From Prochlorothrix hollandica PCC 9006 = CALU 1027 (GTDB lineage Bacteria; Cyanobacteriota; Cyanobacteriia; Prochlorotrichales; Prochlorotrichaceae), in assembly GCF_000332315.1 (NCBI RefSeq), contig NZ_KB235933.1:112130-167398 (forward strand): a stretch of DNA of 55,269 nt, read 5' to 3'. Position 1 is the first letter of the stretch, and every line of letters starts with the position of its first letter. The translations under genes were made by a program, and so were the position numbers. Below, one piece after another: positions 16,873-25,057 of this stretch. Below the pieces are notes generated by a model. The model saw only the letters and a program-made list of their open reading frames with translations, had not been told where the DNA came from and did no database searches.

Positions 16873-19776
16873 GTGAACACGCTGACCGCCAAATCTGGTC
16901 TCAATGCCGCCGCCTATCTCACCTTCTGGATGTGGAACCTGATGTTCCTGTCCTGGGCCTATCTGCTGCTGCTGCCCCTGTTGGGCATAGAGCTAGTGCA
17001 AGCCACCCTGCAAGGAGCCTTACCCACCAGCTTTAGCCTCAGCCTCCTGGGGTTAGTGCTGATCCCCACCGCCGCCAGCATTGCCGGTGGCAAAGGCCGC
17101 TTTCGGACATGGCCCGCCCTGTTGATGCGCCTGTTTTATGGGGTAGAACTGCCCCTCTTTGGTCTCTGCCTGTTGCGTTTATTTATTTTGCGGGAATTAA
17201 ACCCCATCTCTGCGGGATTTCTGGTATTTCTGGCCTGGGCCATGGTCAGCTTCGCCCTAGAGATTGCGGTGGGGTATGCCGCCCAGCGTCCCCTGTTGGC
17301 CACGGTGCAACTGGTGAGCCAAAGCGTTGTCCTGCTGTTGGGGCTGTATGGGGGCACCCTGCTGCTGTTATATGTCATTCCCAGCCTCTGTGGCCTGGGC
17401 TATAGCGTTATCACCGCCTTACCCTCGATTTTGTCCTTTCGCTGGCTGGGGGACTTTCTTCGGGAATTGGTGCGCTATCCCACCATCCTGTTTTCCATCA
17501 CCTTAGGGGGGATGTTGCTGCTCTTTAGCTGCACCCTGTTTGTGATCCTGCCCTTTGCCTTCTGCCACCTCTATACCCAATCCTGGTGGCGCATTGCCCA
17601 AGCCTATGGCAAACAGCACGGGCGCAAGGGAGCCATGGCGGTGACCGGAACGGTGGCGATCGTGGCCACTCTCCTGTTTACGGCCAGCGTGCAAACGCCC
17701 CAATCCCAGGTGCAAGCCTTTGCCCAGTTGGGGCTACGGGACCAGGGGGACGTTGACACAGCCCTAGTGTCCAGGCTGGGGGAACCGGTCACAGGGTCCG
17801 CTGATTTCTCGGCGGCGGCGGTGGTGGAGAATTTGGACAGCATTCGCGCCGGTCTTCTCAATGCCTATCTGCATCGCTATCGCTACCTCAGTCCCCAGAA
17901 CCAGGTGGATGGTTTAGCCTTTTTCTATGAAGAAACCACAGCCCTACGCCCCAGCATCATCCAAGCCCTCCAACACTTCCATAATTACCTGATTGCGCCT
18001 TTTCTCTACCAAGGTCAGGCTGATGACCCGGAAGTGGCCGCAACGGTTTACGCCCAAATCTTTGACACCCCCATCCAGCGGGGGGAGCGGCAGGCCATCC
18101 AAGCCGCCCTCCAGGCCACCTGGAACCGGGATGAAGTGCAGGCGGGCTTGCTGAACATTAACCAACAGGTGATCCCCCTGACCCTGCAACAGGTCACCGT
18201 CACCCCCCAGGGGGAGTGGGGCACCGTGGAGATCCAGGAGCGCTATGAAAACCCCACTTGGCAGGATGAGGAAATTTTCTACAGTTTTGCCCTGCCGGAA
18301 ACGGCGGTGATCACCGGGTTGTGGTTGGGGGATGACGAGAACCCCCGCCGCTATCCTGGGGTGGTGGCCAGCCGAGGCGCAGCCCAGCAGGTCTATACCC
18401 AGGAGGTGCAGCGCCAGGTGGATCCGGCCCTCTTGGAGCAGGTGGGTCCCCGCCAGTATCGGTTGCGGGTGTTTCCGGTGCCTGCCCAGGCATTGGATAA
18501 TGAACCAGGTCATGCCCGCATGGTGCTGCGCTATCAGGTGTTGCAAACCCCGGAGGGCTGGCCCTTGCCCCAACTGACGGAGCGGCGCAATGTCTTCTGG
18601 AACCGGAAAACGGTACGGGAGCGCCAGGATCAACCCCTCAAGGCACGGGACTGGGATCCGGATTATGGCTGGTTTGAGCCAACCTTGGCCCTGGCAGAAC
18701 CCACTACCCCCACAACCCACCAAATTACCCTAGAACAGCACCGCATTACGGCCACTCCCGCCGCTGATCTACCCACGGCAGCGCCGATCGACCCGTCCTC
18801 AGCCCTAGCGGTGGTCATTGATGGTTCCTACAGCATGACCCACCATCGCCAGGAGTTGGCCCAAAGTCTGGAGACCTTGCAAACCCTGAATCCTGGAGCC
18901 TTGGACGTTTACCTGACGGCGGCGACGGGGGGAACCCCCCAGGTTTTGGACTCCCTCAGTCCCCAGGCCGTGGCGACCCTGCCCTTCTATGGCACCCTGT
19001 CCCTGGCGGAGATGGTGCAACAGTTTGAGGACTTGCAGGCCACTCAACCGCACCTAGCCCAGGCCCAAGCTGACAGCGGCGATCGCCCCCCCCACTACAC
19101 TGGGATTATCCTGCTCACCGATGAGGGCAGTTATGAATTAGAGACCGATCGCCCTACCCTGGCTATCCCCCCGGCTCCCCTGTGGTTGGTACACCTGGGG
19201 GGGATTTTGCCCGCAGCCTATGAGGACTCCCTGATCACGGCCCTAGACAGCAGTCGCGGCGGGGTGACCACAGCAGTGGAGACGGCCCTGGAGCGGTTAC
19301 GTCGGGACAGTGCGGCGGGTTCAGAGCTGCGCTTGGTGGATGGCTATGGGTGGCAGGTACAGCCCCTAGCTCCCGGTGCACCAGGGGCGGCGACTCCTGA
19401 GGCGGATCCCAGCTTTGCTCCCCTGGCGGCGCGGCAACTGATTCTCTACCAAAGCCGCCACAGCGCCATGACCCAGTTGGCCAGTTTGGATGCGGTCCAT
19501 CGCCTCGCCCAAGCCCACCATATTGTCAGTCCCTACTCGTCCCTGTTGGCCTTGGTCAACGATCGCCAGCGGGAGGATTTAGCCGCCGCTGAACAACAGG
19601 ACGATCGCTTCGATCGGGAAGTGGAAACCGGCGAAGAAACCCTCACCGATCCCAGTAACCCGGTGTCCACCAATGCCATCCCGGAAACCGGTACGTTACT
19701 GGGCATTACCCTGGGTTCCGTCTTGTTGTTGGGGATCTTACGACGGCGATCGCGATCCTCCCTGCTCGATCCTTAG
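16873..19776 (+). CDS. PEP-CTERM-type integral membrane protein with VIT and vWA regions (TIGR02921-like)
   Basis: Starting at GTG 16873 the protein has about 967 residues. Order: several membrane helices (FWMWNLMFLSWAYLLLLPLL onward to the FILPFAF segment), one more helix around IVATLLFTASV, a VIT-like region (VTVTPQGEWGTVEIQERYEN, YTQEV.R.VDPALLEQVG), a vWA-like region with MIDAS motif DGSYS, and a C-terminal tail IPETGTLLG-helix-RRRSR resembling a PEP-CTERM sorting signal. This is the layout of the TIGR02921 family. The function is unknown; family members are tied to exosortase-linked surface systems. The frame is open to 16618 but those 85 residues are a translation of HIP1-rich DNA, so I prefer the GTG. 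It converges on a glycosyltransferase gene with a 4-bp overlap. Confidence 0.8.
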   Translation: MNTLTAKSGLNAAAYLTFWMWNLMFLSWAYLLLLPLLGIELVQATLQGALPTSFSLSLLGLVLIPTAASIAGGKGRFRTWPALLMRLFYGVELPLFGLCLLRLFILRELNPISAGFLVFLAWAMVSFALEIAVGYAAQRPLLATVQLVSQSVVLLLGLYGGTLLLLYVIPSLCGLGYSVITALPSILSFRWLGDFLRELVRYPTILFSITLGGMLLLFSCTLFVILPFAFCHLYTQSWWRIAQAYGKQHGRKGAMAVTGTVAIVATLLFTASVQTPQSQVQAFAQLGLRDQGDVDTALVSRLGEPVTGSADFSAAAVVENLDSIRAGLLNAYLHRYRYLSPQNQVDGLAFFYEETTALRPSIIQALQHFHNYLIAPFLYQGQADDPEVAATVYAQIFDTPIQRGERQAIQAALQATWNRDEVQAGLLNINQQVIPLTLQQVTVTPQGEWGTVEIQERYENPTWQDEEIFYSFALPETAVITGLWLGDDENPRRYPGVVASRGAAQQVYTQEVQRQVDPALLEQVGPRQYRLRVFPVPAQALDNEPGHARMVLRYQVLQTPEGWPLPQLTERRNVFWNRKTVRERQDQPLKARDWDPDYGWFEPTLALAEPTTPTTHQITLEQHRITATPAADLPTAAPIDPSSALAVVIDGSYSMTHHRQELAQSLETLQTLNPGALDVYLTAATGGTPQVLDSLSPQAVATLPFYGTLSLAEMVQQFEDLQATQPHLAQAQADSGDRPPHYTGIILLTDEGSYELETDRPTLAIPPAPLWLVHLGGILPAAYEDSLITALDSSRGGVTTAVETALERLRRDSAAGSELRLVDGYGWQVQPLAPGAPGAATPEADPSFAPLAARQLILYQSRHSAMTQLASLDAVHRLAQAHHIVSPYSSLLALVNDRQREDLAAAEQQDDRFDREVETGEETLTDPSNPVSTNAIPETGTLLGITLGSVLLLGILRRRSRSSLLDP

Positions 19777-20534
19777 GGGGGGGTATCTAGGGCAAATTCC
19801 TGGGCCAGGGCCGGGGTTAAGGGGCGGCGGTTCAAAAAATTGAACGATAGGTTGTCCTCATTGCCGGACATATTATCCCCCGTCGCCAACACATAAACGG
19901 CCCCCGGAAAGGGCAGGCTGTCCATGGGGGTCCCCCGATCGGCCATCATGGCCCGCACCTTTTGGTGATCCACATAGAACTTATAGTAGCCATAGCCCCG
20001 GTTATATTCAGGAATCGCTGGTAACTGAAGGCGATGGAAAGCCACAATATTGGCAGTGCCCGACATGCGATAAAAATTGCGCCGCTTTAAATACAGCACC
20101 CGGTCCCCCTCCCGATACTTATAGCCCTGGTGCAAATACCAGCCCTCGCGGTCTGGCTGTTGTTGCACCAACCCCGCCAACCGCTGGCTGACACAATCAT
20201 CAGAGTCCACAATCATGGCATGGGTGGGGGGATCCGTGGGTTCAGCGGTATCGCGGGCATGGATTAAGCCTTTGAGGACTTTGCGGCCCTTGTCCGTCAG
20301 CCCCCGTGCAATGGGGTTGGTCTCCTTGGCGGGGGGAACAAAGTCCACGGTCAGAAATTCCACCTGGGGATGGTGGAACTGGGGGGCGGGGTGTTCATTA
20401 CAGACGACAATGGTGCGAAAGGCTGGCGATCGCTGCTGGCAGGTGGAGCGCAGGGTCCGCTGGAACAGGCGACAGGTGGACCCCCAGTCCTTGGCGACGG
20501 TGGCGCTTTTGACGGGAATAATAAACACAAGCAT
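19773..20534 (-). CDS. Glycosyltransferase, GT2/GT-A-like
   Basis: Starting at ATG 20534 (MLVFIIPVKS), 253 residues. The N-terminal MLVFIIPV strand and Lys, FRTIVVCNE strand and the DSDD metal motif in HAMIVDSDDCVSQRLA are typical of GT-A fold glycosyltransferases that act on nucleotide sugars in the cytoplasm. The longer open frame upstream to 20903 is out of character (Arg/Ser-rich) and overlaps another gene remnant on the plus strand, so it is not coding. It converges with the TIGR02921-type gene, and this neighbour pair is one I have an impression recurs in cyanobacteria, which would suggest a linked role in surface glycosylation. Confidence 0.75.
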   Translation of the reverse strand: MLVFIIPVKSATVAKDWGSTCRLFQRTLRSTCQQRSPAFRTIVVCNEHPAPQFHHPQVEFLTVDFVPPAKETNPIARGLTDKGRKVLKGLIHARDTAEPTDPPTHAMIVDSDDCVSQRLAGLVQQQPDREGWYLHQGYKYREGDRVLYLKRRNFYRMSGTANIVAFHRLQLPAIPEYNRGYGYYKFYVDHQKVRAMMADRGTPMDSLPFPGAVYVLATGDNMSGNEDNLSFNFLNRRPLTPALAQEFALDTPP

Positions 20535-20619
20535 AACCCTGGCTCCTGCGTTGCCCAATAGTCCCTCAAATTCTAGACTACCCCTGCCCCCAAACTGGAC
20601 CCCTACCGCGATCGCCTGA

Positions 20620-21067
20620 CCAGCACCTGCGATCTGGTCCCCCTCCCGGGAACTGGAGCAAACCCAGCAACAGATGGCTTTGGATGCGGCAAAAGCTGAG
20701 CGGGTGCGGGCGGAGGTGGTGGCCACCTTGGCGGTGGAAGAATTGCGGGATCTGGCGGCAGTGGCCCAGCGCGATCGCCGGCTGGCCTTGGATCGCCAAC
20801 AGCATGATCTGGACAATGATCTGTCCGATCGTTCTGTCCGATCGCGATGTGCAAACCCAGTTAATTGCCCAGTTGCCCCACATTGCCCAACATCTCCCGG
20901 CACCCCAGGAACAGCGCACCACCATCATCACGGGGGATTCCTCCGAGGGGCTGCTCAATCCCCTGGTGGGCTTTTTAACCACCCTGGCCCACCTCAGCCA
21001 AGATATGTTCAACCGCGCTCCCCCCACCCCCGATCCTACCCCCGGTTCTGAAACCCGTGATCGGTAA
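20620..21067 (+). pseudogene. Coiled-coil protein, C-terminal part, frameshifted
   Basis: From an in-frame stop at 20617 the frame reads RELEQTQQQMALDAAKAERV and a long charged helix to DLDNDLSDRSVR, then loses sense. The next frame resumes at LSDRDVQTQLIAQLPHIAQH and ends near 21067 with a Thr/Pro tail. The switch occurs at a 13-bp near-duplication: ctgtccgatcgtt (20821-20833) next to ctgtccgatcgcg (20834-20846). Removing one copy restores one reading frame. The helix-rich then LPxxAQxLPxP pattern recalls the C-terminal part of SPFH/flotillin-like proteins, but I cannot confirm that. No N-terminal part is present; the 5' end abuts the divergent glycosyltransferase. Confidence 0.5.
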
Positions 21068-21084
21068 TCACCGGTTTGGATCTA

Positions 21085-21155
21085 CAGCAATCCTCAATCA
21101 GTTGTCAGGATCTCGATGGCTACAACCCTTTGGGGGGTGTGCGCCCTCCGGGCGT
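21085..21155. mobile_element. MITE-like element B, left part only
   Basis: From the TA at 21083-21084 the sequence follows element B (cagcaatcctcaatcagttg, then atctcgatggct) to the central hairpin at about 21150, then changes abruptly into gttcttgctccccttctccc, part of the repeat family seen at 54790-55269. Two dispersed repeats are joined here. Confidence 0.65.
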
Positions 21156-21265
21156 TCTTGCTCCCCTTCTCCCCTGGTGGGAGAAGGGGCTGGGGGATGA
21201 GGGTTGCCCATAGGTTGCCCATCGCCTGCCTGACCCTGCTCTACGGATACCTAACGACAGTGCCC

Positions 21266-21838
21266 ATGATCGATCGCCCGCCGTCCCCGGATTATCCCCC
21301 AACCCTAATCATTCCCGATCCCCCCTTTGACCATCCCCAGTATCTGGAGCATCGGCGCTGGATGGTGCGGGCCTTAGCCTTGGCAGCAGCAGCAGCAGCG
21401 GCGGGGGAAGTGCCCGTGGGGGCGGTGGTGGTGGGGGCTGATGGCACCCTGGTGGCGGAGGGGGAAAACCGACGGGAACGGGATCATGACCCCACTGCCC
21501 ATGCAGAAATTGTGGCCCTGCGGCGGGCGGGGCAACGGCGGCAGGACTGGCATTTGAATGACTGCACCCTCTATGTGTCGTTGGAACCCTGTGCCATGTG
21601 TGCCGGGGCGATCGTTCAGGGGCGGGTGGGCTGTTTGGTCTATGGGGCTGATGATCCCAAGGCGGGGGCGGTGCGATCGCAGCTTAACCTCCCGGATCAC
21701 GGCTGTTCCCACCATCGGTTGACGGTGGTACCGGGAATTTTGGGGCGATCGGCCCAGGCCCAATTGCAACAGTGGTTTGCCCAACGGCGGCGATCGGCCC
21801 CCCCCTCTGGGTCTCATTCCGAGGAGTCCCGTCCCTGA
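21266..21838 (+). CDS. tadA: tRNA adenosine(34) deaminase
   Basis: Converts A34 to inosine in tRNA-Arg(ACG). The zinc-site motifs of the cytidine/adenosine deaminase fold are present: TAHAEIVALR with catalytic HAE and EPCAMCAGAI with PCxxC, plus EVPVGAVVV before them. I start at ATG 21266 (MIDRPPSPDY); frames upstream run through dispersed repeat DNA. With this start the protein has 190 residues, slightly longer than E. coli TadA because of a Pro-rich N-terminus and a basic, Ser-rich C-terminal tail. Confidence 0.92.
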   Translation: MIDRPPSPDYPPTLIIPDPPFDHPQYLEHRRWMVRALALAAAAAAAGEVPVGAVVVGADGTLVAEGENRRERDHDPTAHAEIVALRRAGQRRQDWHLNDCTLYVSLEPCAMCAGAIVQGRVGCLVYGADDPKAGAVRSQLNLPDHGCSHHRLTVVPGILGRSAQAQLQQWFAQRRRSAPPSGSHSEESRP

Positions 21839-21886
21839 GGCCAGTTTCCTATGATCTTTCTGGATGGCGCTTCTATAGGGCTGTCC

Positions 21887-22009
21887 CTAATGGGCGGAGC
21901 CGTTGCCATGGTAGTCGTCGCTGTCGTAGTAGCCGTTGCGGGTGCCAAAGAAGAGGGTGGTTAAGGTGAAAATGGCGGTCAGAATGACTAAGACAAATTT
22001 GGTATCCAA
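21887..22009 (-). CDS. Small one-helix membrane protein, possibly NDH-1 subunit NdhP-like
   Basis: A 40-residue frame: M(TTG)DTKFVLVILTAIFTL, TTLFFGTRNGYYDSDDYHGN, GSAH, stop at 21887-21889. One membrane helix (about residues 5-22) is followed by a polar, Tyr/Asp-rich end with GTRNGYYDSDDYHGNGSAH. The pattern of a single helix plus G(T)xNGFYDxDxYxGNGSAH is conserved across cyanobacteria; I recall it as matching a small subunit of the thylakoid NDH-1 complex (NdhP), but this assignment is from memory. The TTG start is supported by a ggag sequence about 11 bases upstream and by the lack of an in-frame ATG. It is convergent with tadA. Confidence 0.6.
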   Translation of the reverse strand: MDTKFVLVILTAIFTLTTLFFGTRNGYYDSDDYHGNGSAH

Positions 22010-22148
22010 GGGGCAATACTCCAGTGCAAAAGGATGGAAAACCAGTATCAGTCAGCAGGCAGCAGAAAACAGCCATGACCACAGGGATCAGGGCGGGATC
22101 CCCTGCCTGCTTTTACCTGAACGGTTGCTTTTACCTTAGCGGTTGTCG

Positions 22149-22907
22149 CTGGCGTGGGGGCAGGCTGACCGTAAATTTTTAAGATTAGCCCTCTCAGATC
22201 CCCTCGGATCAATTTTTTACTCTGGCTTTTACTATGGGTTCAGGCTCCCTGCACCGCTCTGGGGTCATGATCAAAGGTGGTTGCTGTAGGTTGGATATTG
22301 GCAACTCGTGGCTTTTGCAAACTCGTGATGGTAAGAAACCCTTATGTCCCAGCCCCTTAACCCAACCGTGTCTGCTTTTTCCCAAGCCCTGGAACGATCG
22401 CCGCAACACCTGGAACGGCTGCGATCGTTCACCTCGCCCCTGGAGGTGGTGACTCTGGCCCAGGACATGGGGTTTGAGCTATCCCCTGGGGATACCAAAG
22501 ATCTGTTCCAGCAGGCTTACCTTCAGTGGTGGAGTCGCATTGATCCCCAGTTTCAGCCCCTGTTTGACACCCTGCGCACTGATCCGGCCCTTAATCACCG
22601 CCACCGAGACTGTAAAACCCCCGCCGATGTGCTGGCTTTGGCGGCGGAGCTGGGTTACCCCATGACCCTGGCGGAGTTGCAAACCCTGGCGGCGGTGGCC
22701 CTGGCTCAGCCCGGTTTCAGTTGCGAAAAACTGTGGTTTCAGTCCCTGGGGCTGGGGACTGTCTAGCGAGTGTTGTCTGGTGTAGCCCAGATCCCCGTTC
22801 TGGGGCTGGGTTCTCAACGGGTCTGCGGTGTTCTATCAGAAACCGGGGGTCTCGCAGATCCTCATAAGAACAATGGAAGCACGGAGAGCCGGTATATAAG
22901 ATTCTGT
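22149..22907. repeat. Long direct repeat, copy 1 (carries a Nif11 gene)
   Basis: About 759 bp, nearly identical to 30906-31660 in the same orientation apart from a divergent stretch of some 110 bases before the gene. It starts ctgg(c/t)gtgggggcaggctgacc and ends gagccggtatataagatt(c/t)tgt. Together the copies bracket 8 kb of accessory genes. Confidence 0.9.
22344..22766 (+). CDS. Protein with two Nif11 domains, copy 1
   Basis: 140 residues. Two Nif11-type helical units are visible: SAFSQALERSPQHLERLRSF, SPLEVVTLAQDMGFELSPGD (about 10-50) and DPALNHRHRDCKTPADVLAL, AAELGYPMTLAELQTLAAV (about 82-122). Nif11 domains occur in nitrogen-fixation linked proteins and as leader regions of natural-product precursors. 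No GG-type cleavage site or core peptide is seen and no modification enzyme is near, so a leader-peptide role is not supported. A second copy at 31097 differs at a handful of residues. Function unknown. Confidence 0.75.
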   Translation: MSQPLNPTVSAFSQALERSPQHLERLRSFTSPLEVVTLAQDMGFELSPGDTKDLFQQAYLQWWSRIDPQFQPLFDTLRTDPALNHRHRDCKTPADVLALAAELGYPMTLAELQTLAAVALAQPGFSCEKLWFQSLGLGTV

Positions 22908-22987
22908 CCTTGGGTCTCCGGCTCTACACCTTGCGATCGCCGACCTTTTCTCCCCCAACCTCAAATCTGCCAACGCTCAATCTTAAA

Positions 22988-23040
22988 CTTGCTCCCGACT
23001 CTGTACCTTTGCTCCCGACTCTGTACCCTTGCTCCCCACA
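22988..23040. repeat. 20-bp tandem repeat before the AAA gene
   Basis: Two full units and a partial third of cttgctcccgactctgtacc immediately upstream of the ATPase start, where its promoter or ribosome-binding region should be. I see no clear Shine-Dalgarno sequence there. Confidence 0.8.
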
Positions 23041-23049
23041 GCCTGACCC

Positions 23050-24204
23050 ATGTTAAAAACCCTCTCGATCGAGAACTTCCGATGCTTCAAACGCTTTGAA
23101 CTCAACCCCCTCGGTCGCATTAATCTCCTGGTTGGAGCCAATAACAGCGGCAAAAGTTCAATTTTAGAAGCAATTTACCTTTTGCTGAACCCGAATCCCC
23201 TTAACGGACTGTATGAGGTTTGCATCGGACGTAATGAGTATAGTATTGAAGAAGATTCCCGAAAGCTAGATCAGCGCCCCACAAGGCAGTTGCACATTGC
23301 CCACCTCCTGTATAATCACGACCTTTCCCTAGGCACCTCCCTCAAGATTGCCACTTCTCTCACCGATGGGACACAACCTCAACTCACTCTTACAGTCCTA
23401 AATCAGGATAATCTCCAGGAATCCTTTGATCTCGACGGTTTTGAGCCACTCAGCGAGACCTTAAAACTAGAAATCAACAGTTTAGCGTATCTTGCGAAGC
23501 CTCTAGATCTTAGGCTCTCTGCACAGGGGATGCTTTCCCTTGAAGACTTACGCCGCTTTCCGAGACAAGTGACAAGGGATCAAGTGACAAGGGATCAAGA
23601 GTTACACCAACAATCCAAGGCAATTCAGGTCCAGCTTATGCGCACCCTGGGGCTTTCGATCGGGGAAACAACGGATCTGTTTGACAAAATCAGTTTAACC
23701 CCGGAAGAAGATCTTGTTACCAAGACCTTACAGACCATTGAGCCGAGGTTACAACGGATTGCTTCTGAAGGCAGTACCAGACGTTACCCTAGTGACTCCT
23801 TTGTTAGAGGGGGTTTGAAGGTCAGACTGGAAGGGCAAGATCAGCCCATTCCGATCGGGAGTATGGGGGAGGGGATGTGGCGGATGTTGGGTTTGGCCCT
23901 GGCGATCGTCAATGCTAAAGACGGCGTGCTTTTAGTCGATGAGATTGATACCGGCCTGCATTTCACCGCCATGGGCGAAATGTGGCGCATGATCTGCCAA
24001 ACAGCCCAGGATTTGAATGTCCAGGTTTTTGCAACCACCCACAGCCGTGATTGCTGGCAAAGTCTCGCTGAGGTCGTCCAAGAGGGTGGCCTTGAAGCAG
24101 AACAAGTCTTTGTGCATCGGATTCACCCCGATCGAGAAGCCAGTGTTCCCTTTGATGGCGAAGAACTCGCGATCGCCACTGAACAAGATCTGGAGGTGCG
24201 ATAG
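23050..24204 (+). CDS. AAA ATPase of the OLD/AAA15-21 (ABC-ATPase-like) type
   Basis: 384 residues. N-terminal strand MLKTLSIENFRCFKRFEL and Walker A GANNSGKSS (about 30-38), ABC-like signature region IGSMGEGMWRMLGLALAI, Walker B GVLLVDEIDTGLHF (about 295-308) and the switch TTHSRDCW. This is the class of stand-alone SMC-like ATPases paired with TOPRIM nucleases in OLD, Gabija-like and PARIS-like defence systems. The next gene, 5 bp downstream, is TOPRIM-like, so the two form an operon. A 15-bp in-frame duplication (VTRDQVTRDQ) lies in the middle. The defence role is inferred from context. Confidence 0.8.
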   Translation: MLKTLSIENFRCFKRFELNPLGRINLLVGANNSGKSSILEAIYLLLNPNPLNGLYEVCIGRNEYSIEEDSRKLDQRPTRQLHIAHLLYNHDLSLGTSLKIATSLTDGTQPQLTLTVLNQDNLQESFDLDGFEPLSETLKLEINSLAYLAKPLDLRLSAQGMLSLEDLRRFPRQVTRDQVTRDQELHQQSKAIQVQLMRTLGLSIGETTDLFDKISLTPEEDLVTKTLQTIEPRLQRIASEGSTRRYPSDSFVRGGLKVRLEGQDQPIPIGSMGEGMWRMLGLALAIVNAKDGVLLVDEIDTGLHFTAMGEMWRMICQTAQDLNVQVFATTHSRDCWQSLAEVVQEGGLEAEQVFVHRIHPDREASVPFDGEELAIATEQDLEVR

Positions 24205-24209
24205 GGACT

Positions 24210-24692
24210 ATGGCTAACCTAACCGGAAATCGCCCTAATCAGAATCGGCTAATTGTTGAGGGAGTAACTGAACAGCGCGTTATTCCTGAGCTAATGGAGA
24301 AAAACGGCGTTCTATGGTCCCAAAAGCAGCCCCCTGTTGATATCAAGGTTTCAGGGGGATATGAGGAAATTACAGCCAAGGTAATCTCTGCGAACCTCAA
24401 AACTGAAGGTCTTAAAGCCCTAGGTCTTATCATTGATGCAGATGAAAATCCCCAGGAGCGTTGGCAGAGCATTCGGAATCGGGCCTTAACAAGCATTGAT
24501 GACTTGCCAGAGGACTTGCCGGAAACGGGGCTGATTCACGAGACACAGCGGGGAATTCGGTTTGGGGTGTGGATATGGCAAAATCCCCCCGGTCGCCAGT
24601 TGCACCAAGCCCTGAAAGAAAAGATTTTCCAGCCCAGTCACCCCCACGCCCAGCGCTTTGTGCAGTGGTTTCAGGATCTCTATCGCTTTTAG
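24210..24692 (+). CDS. DUF3226 TOPRIM-like protein, internally shortened
   Basis: 160 residues. LIVEGVTEQRVIPEL carries the first TOPRIM glutamate and LGLIIDADENPQERW the DxD-type metal motif; FGVWIWQN follows. Complete DUF3226 proteins are longer (roughly 210-240 residues) and have about 50 residues between FGVWIMPDN and the C-terminal PGRxLxxAI region; here these are joined directly (WIWQNPPGRQLHQALKEKIF), so an in-frame internal deletion is likely. Catalytic motifs are kept. It is probably the partner nuclease or regulator of the preceding ATPase. Confidence 0.72.
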   Translation: MANLTGNRPNQNRLIVEGVTEQRVIPELMEKNGVLWSQKQPPVDIKVSGGYEEITAKVISANLKTEGLKALGLIIDADENPQERWQSIRNRALTSIDDLPEDLPETGLIHETQRGIRFGVWIWQNPPGRQLHQALKEKIFQPSHPHAQRFVQWFQDLYRF

Positions 24693-24785
24693 CCCAGGGA
24701 TTGCGGTTAACCCAGATCCCTGGTTGACGAACAAAAGCTTTGCCGGGGGGCGCGAAAACTGCGCCCCTACCAGGGGTGACCGTAG

Positions 24786-24917
24786 TAATTTATTGCCACA
24801 CAAACCTTTTGCCAGTAATCTAGCGAGTGTTGTCTGGTGTGGCCCAGATCCCCGTTCTGGGACAGGGTTCTCAACGGGTCTGCGGTGTTCCATCAGAAAC
24901 CGGAGATTTCGCAGATC
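24786..24917. repeat. Long repeat, short copy 2 without the Nif11 unit
   Basis: Its left part (tttattgccacacaaacctt, gccagtaatct) matches the left flank of the third copy at 30833-30906 and its right part (agcgagtgttgtctggtgtg onward) matches the DNA following the Nif11 stop codon in both long copies. The ~610-bp Nif11 segment is absent and the junction is tct at 24819-24821. The remaining gap 24693-25057 holds no gene. Confidence 0.8.
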
Positions 24918-24921
24918 CCCG

Positions 24922-24941
24922 ACCCGATCGCGGGTTTTTTT
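24922..24941 (+). terminator. Probable intrinsic terminator after the AAA/DUF3226 pair
   Basis: acccg-atcg-cgggt stem-loop of five pairs followed by seven T. The stem is short but GC-rich. It lies 230 bp after the DUF3226 stop with no gene between. Confidence 0.5.
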
Positions 24942-25057
24942 CGCTGATTTCTTCTCTTCCCCCCCCCTCCGAAAATCTCCAACCTGATTCCCGGTCTCTT
25001 CGGTGCTAAACGCCGAAATCTTTAAACCTGGCGTTGGTCAATCAAAATAGCTTGCGC

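Noticed and set aside
20535-20903. N-terminal extension of the glycosyltransferase
   Set aside because: Arg/Ser-rich translation of DNA that overlaps the opposite-strand coiled-coil remnant; the family-like sequence starts at MLVFIIPV.
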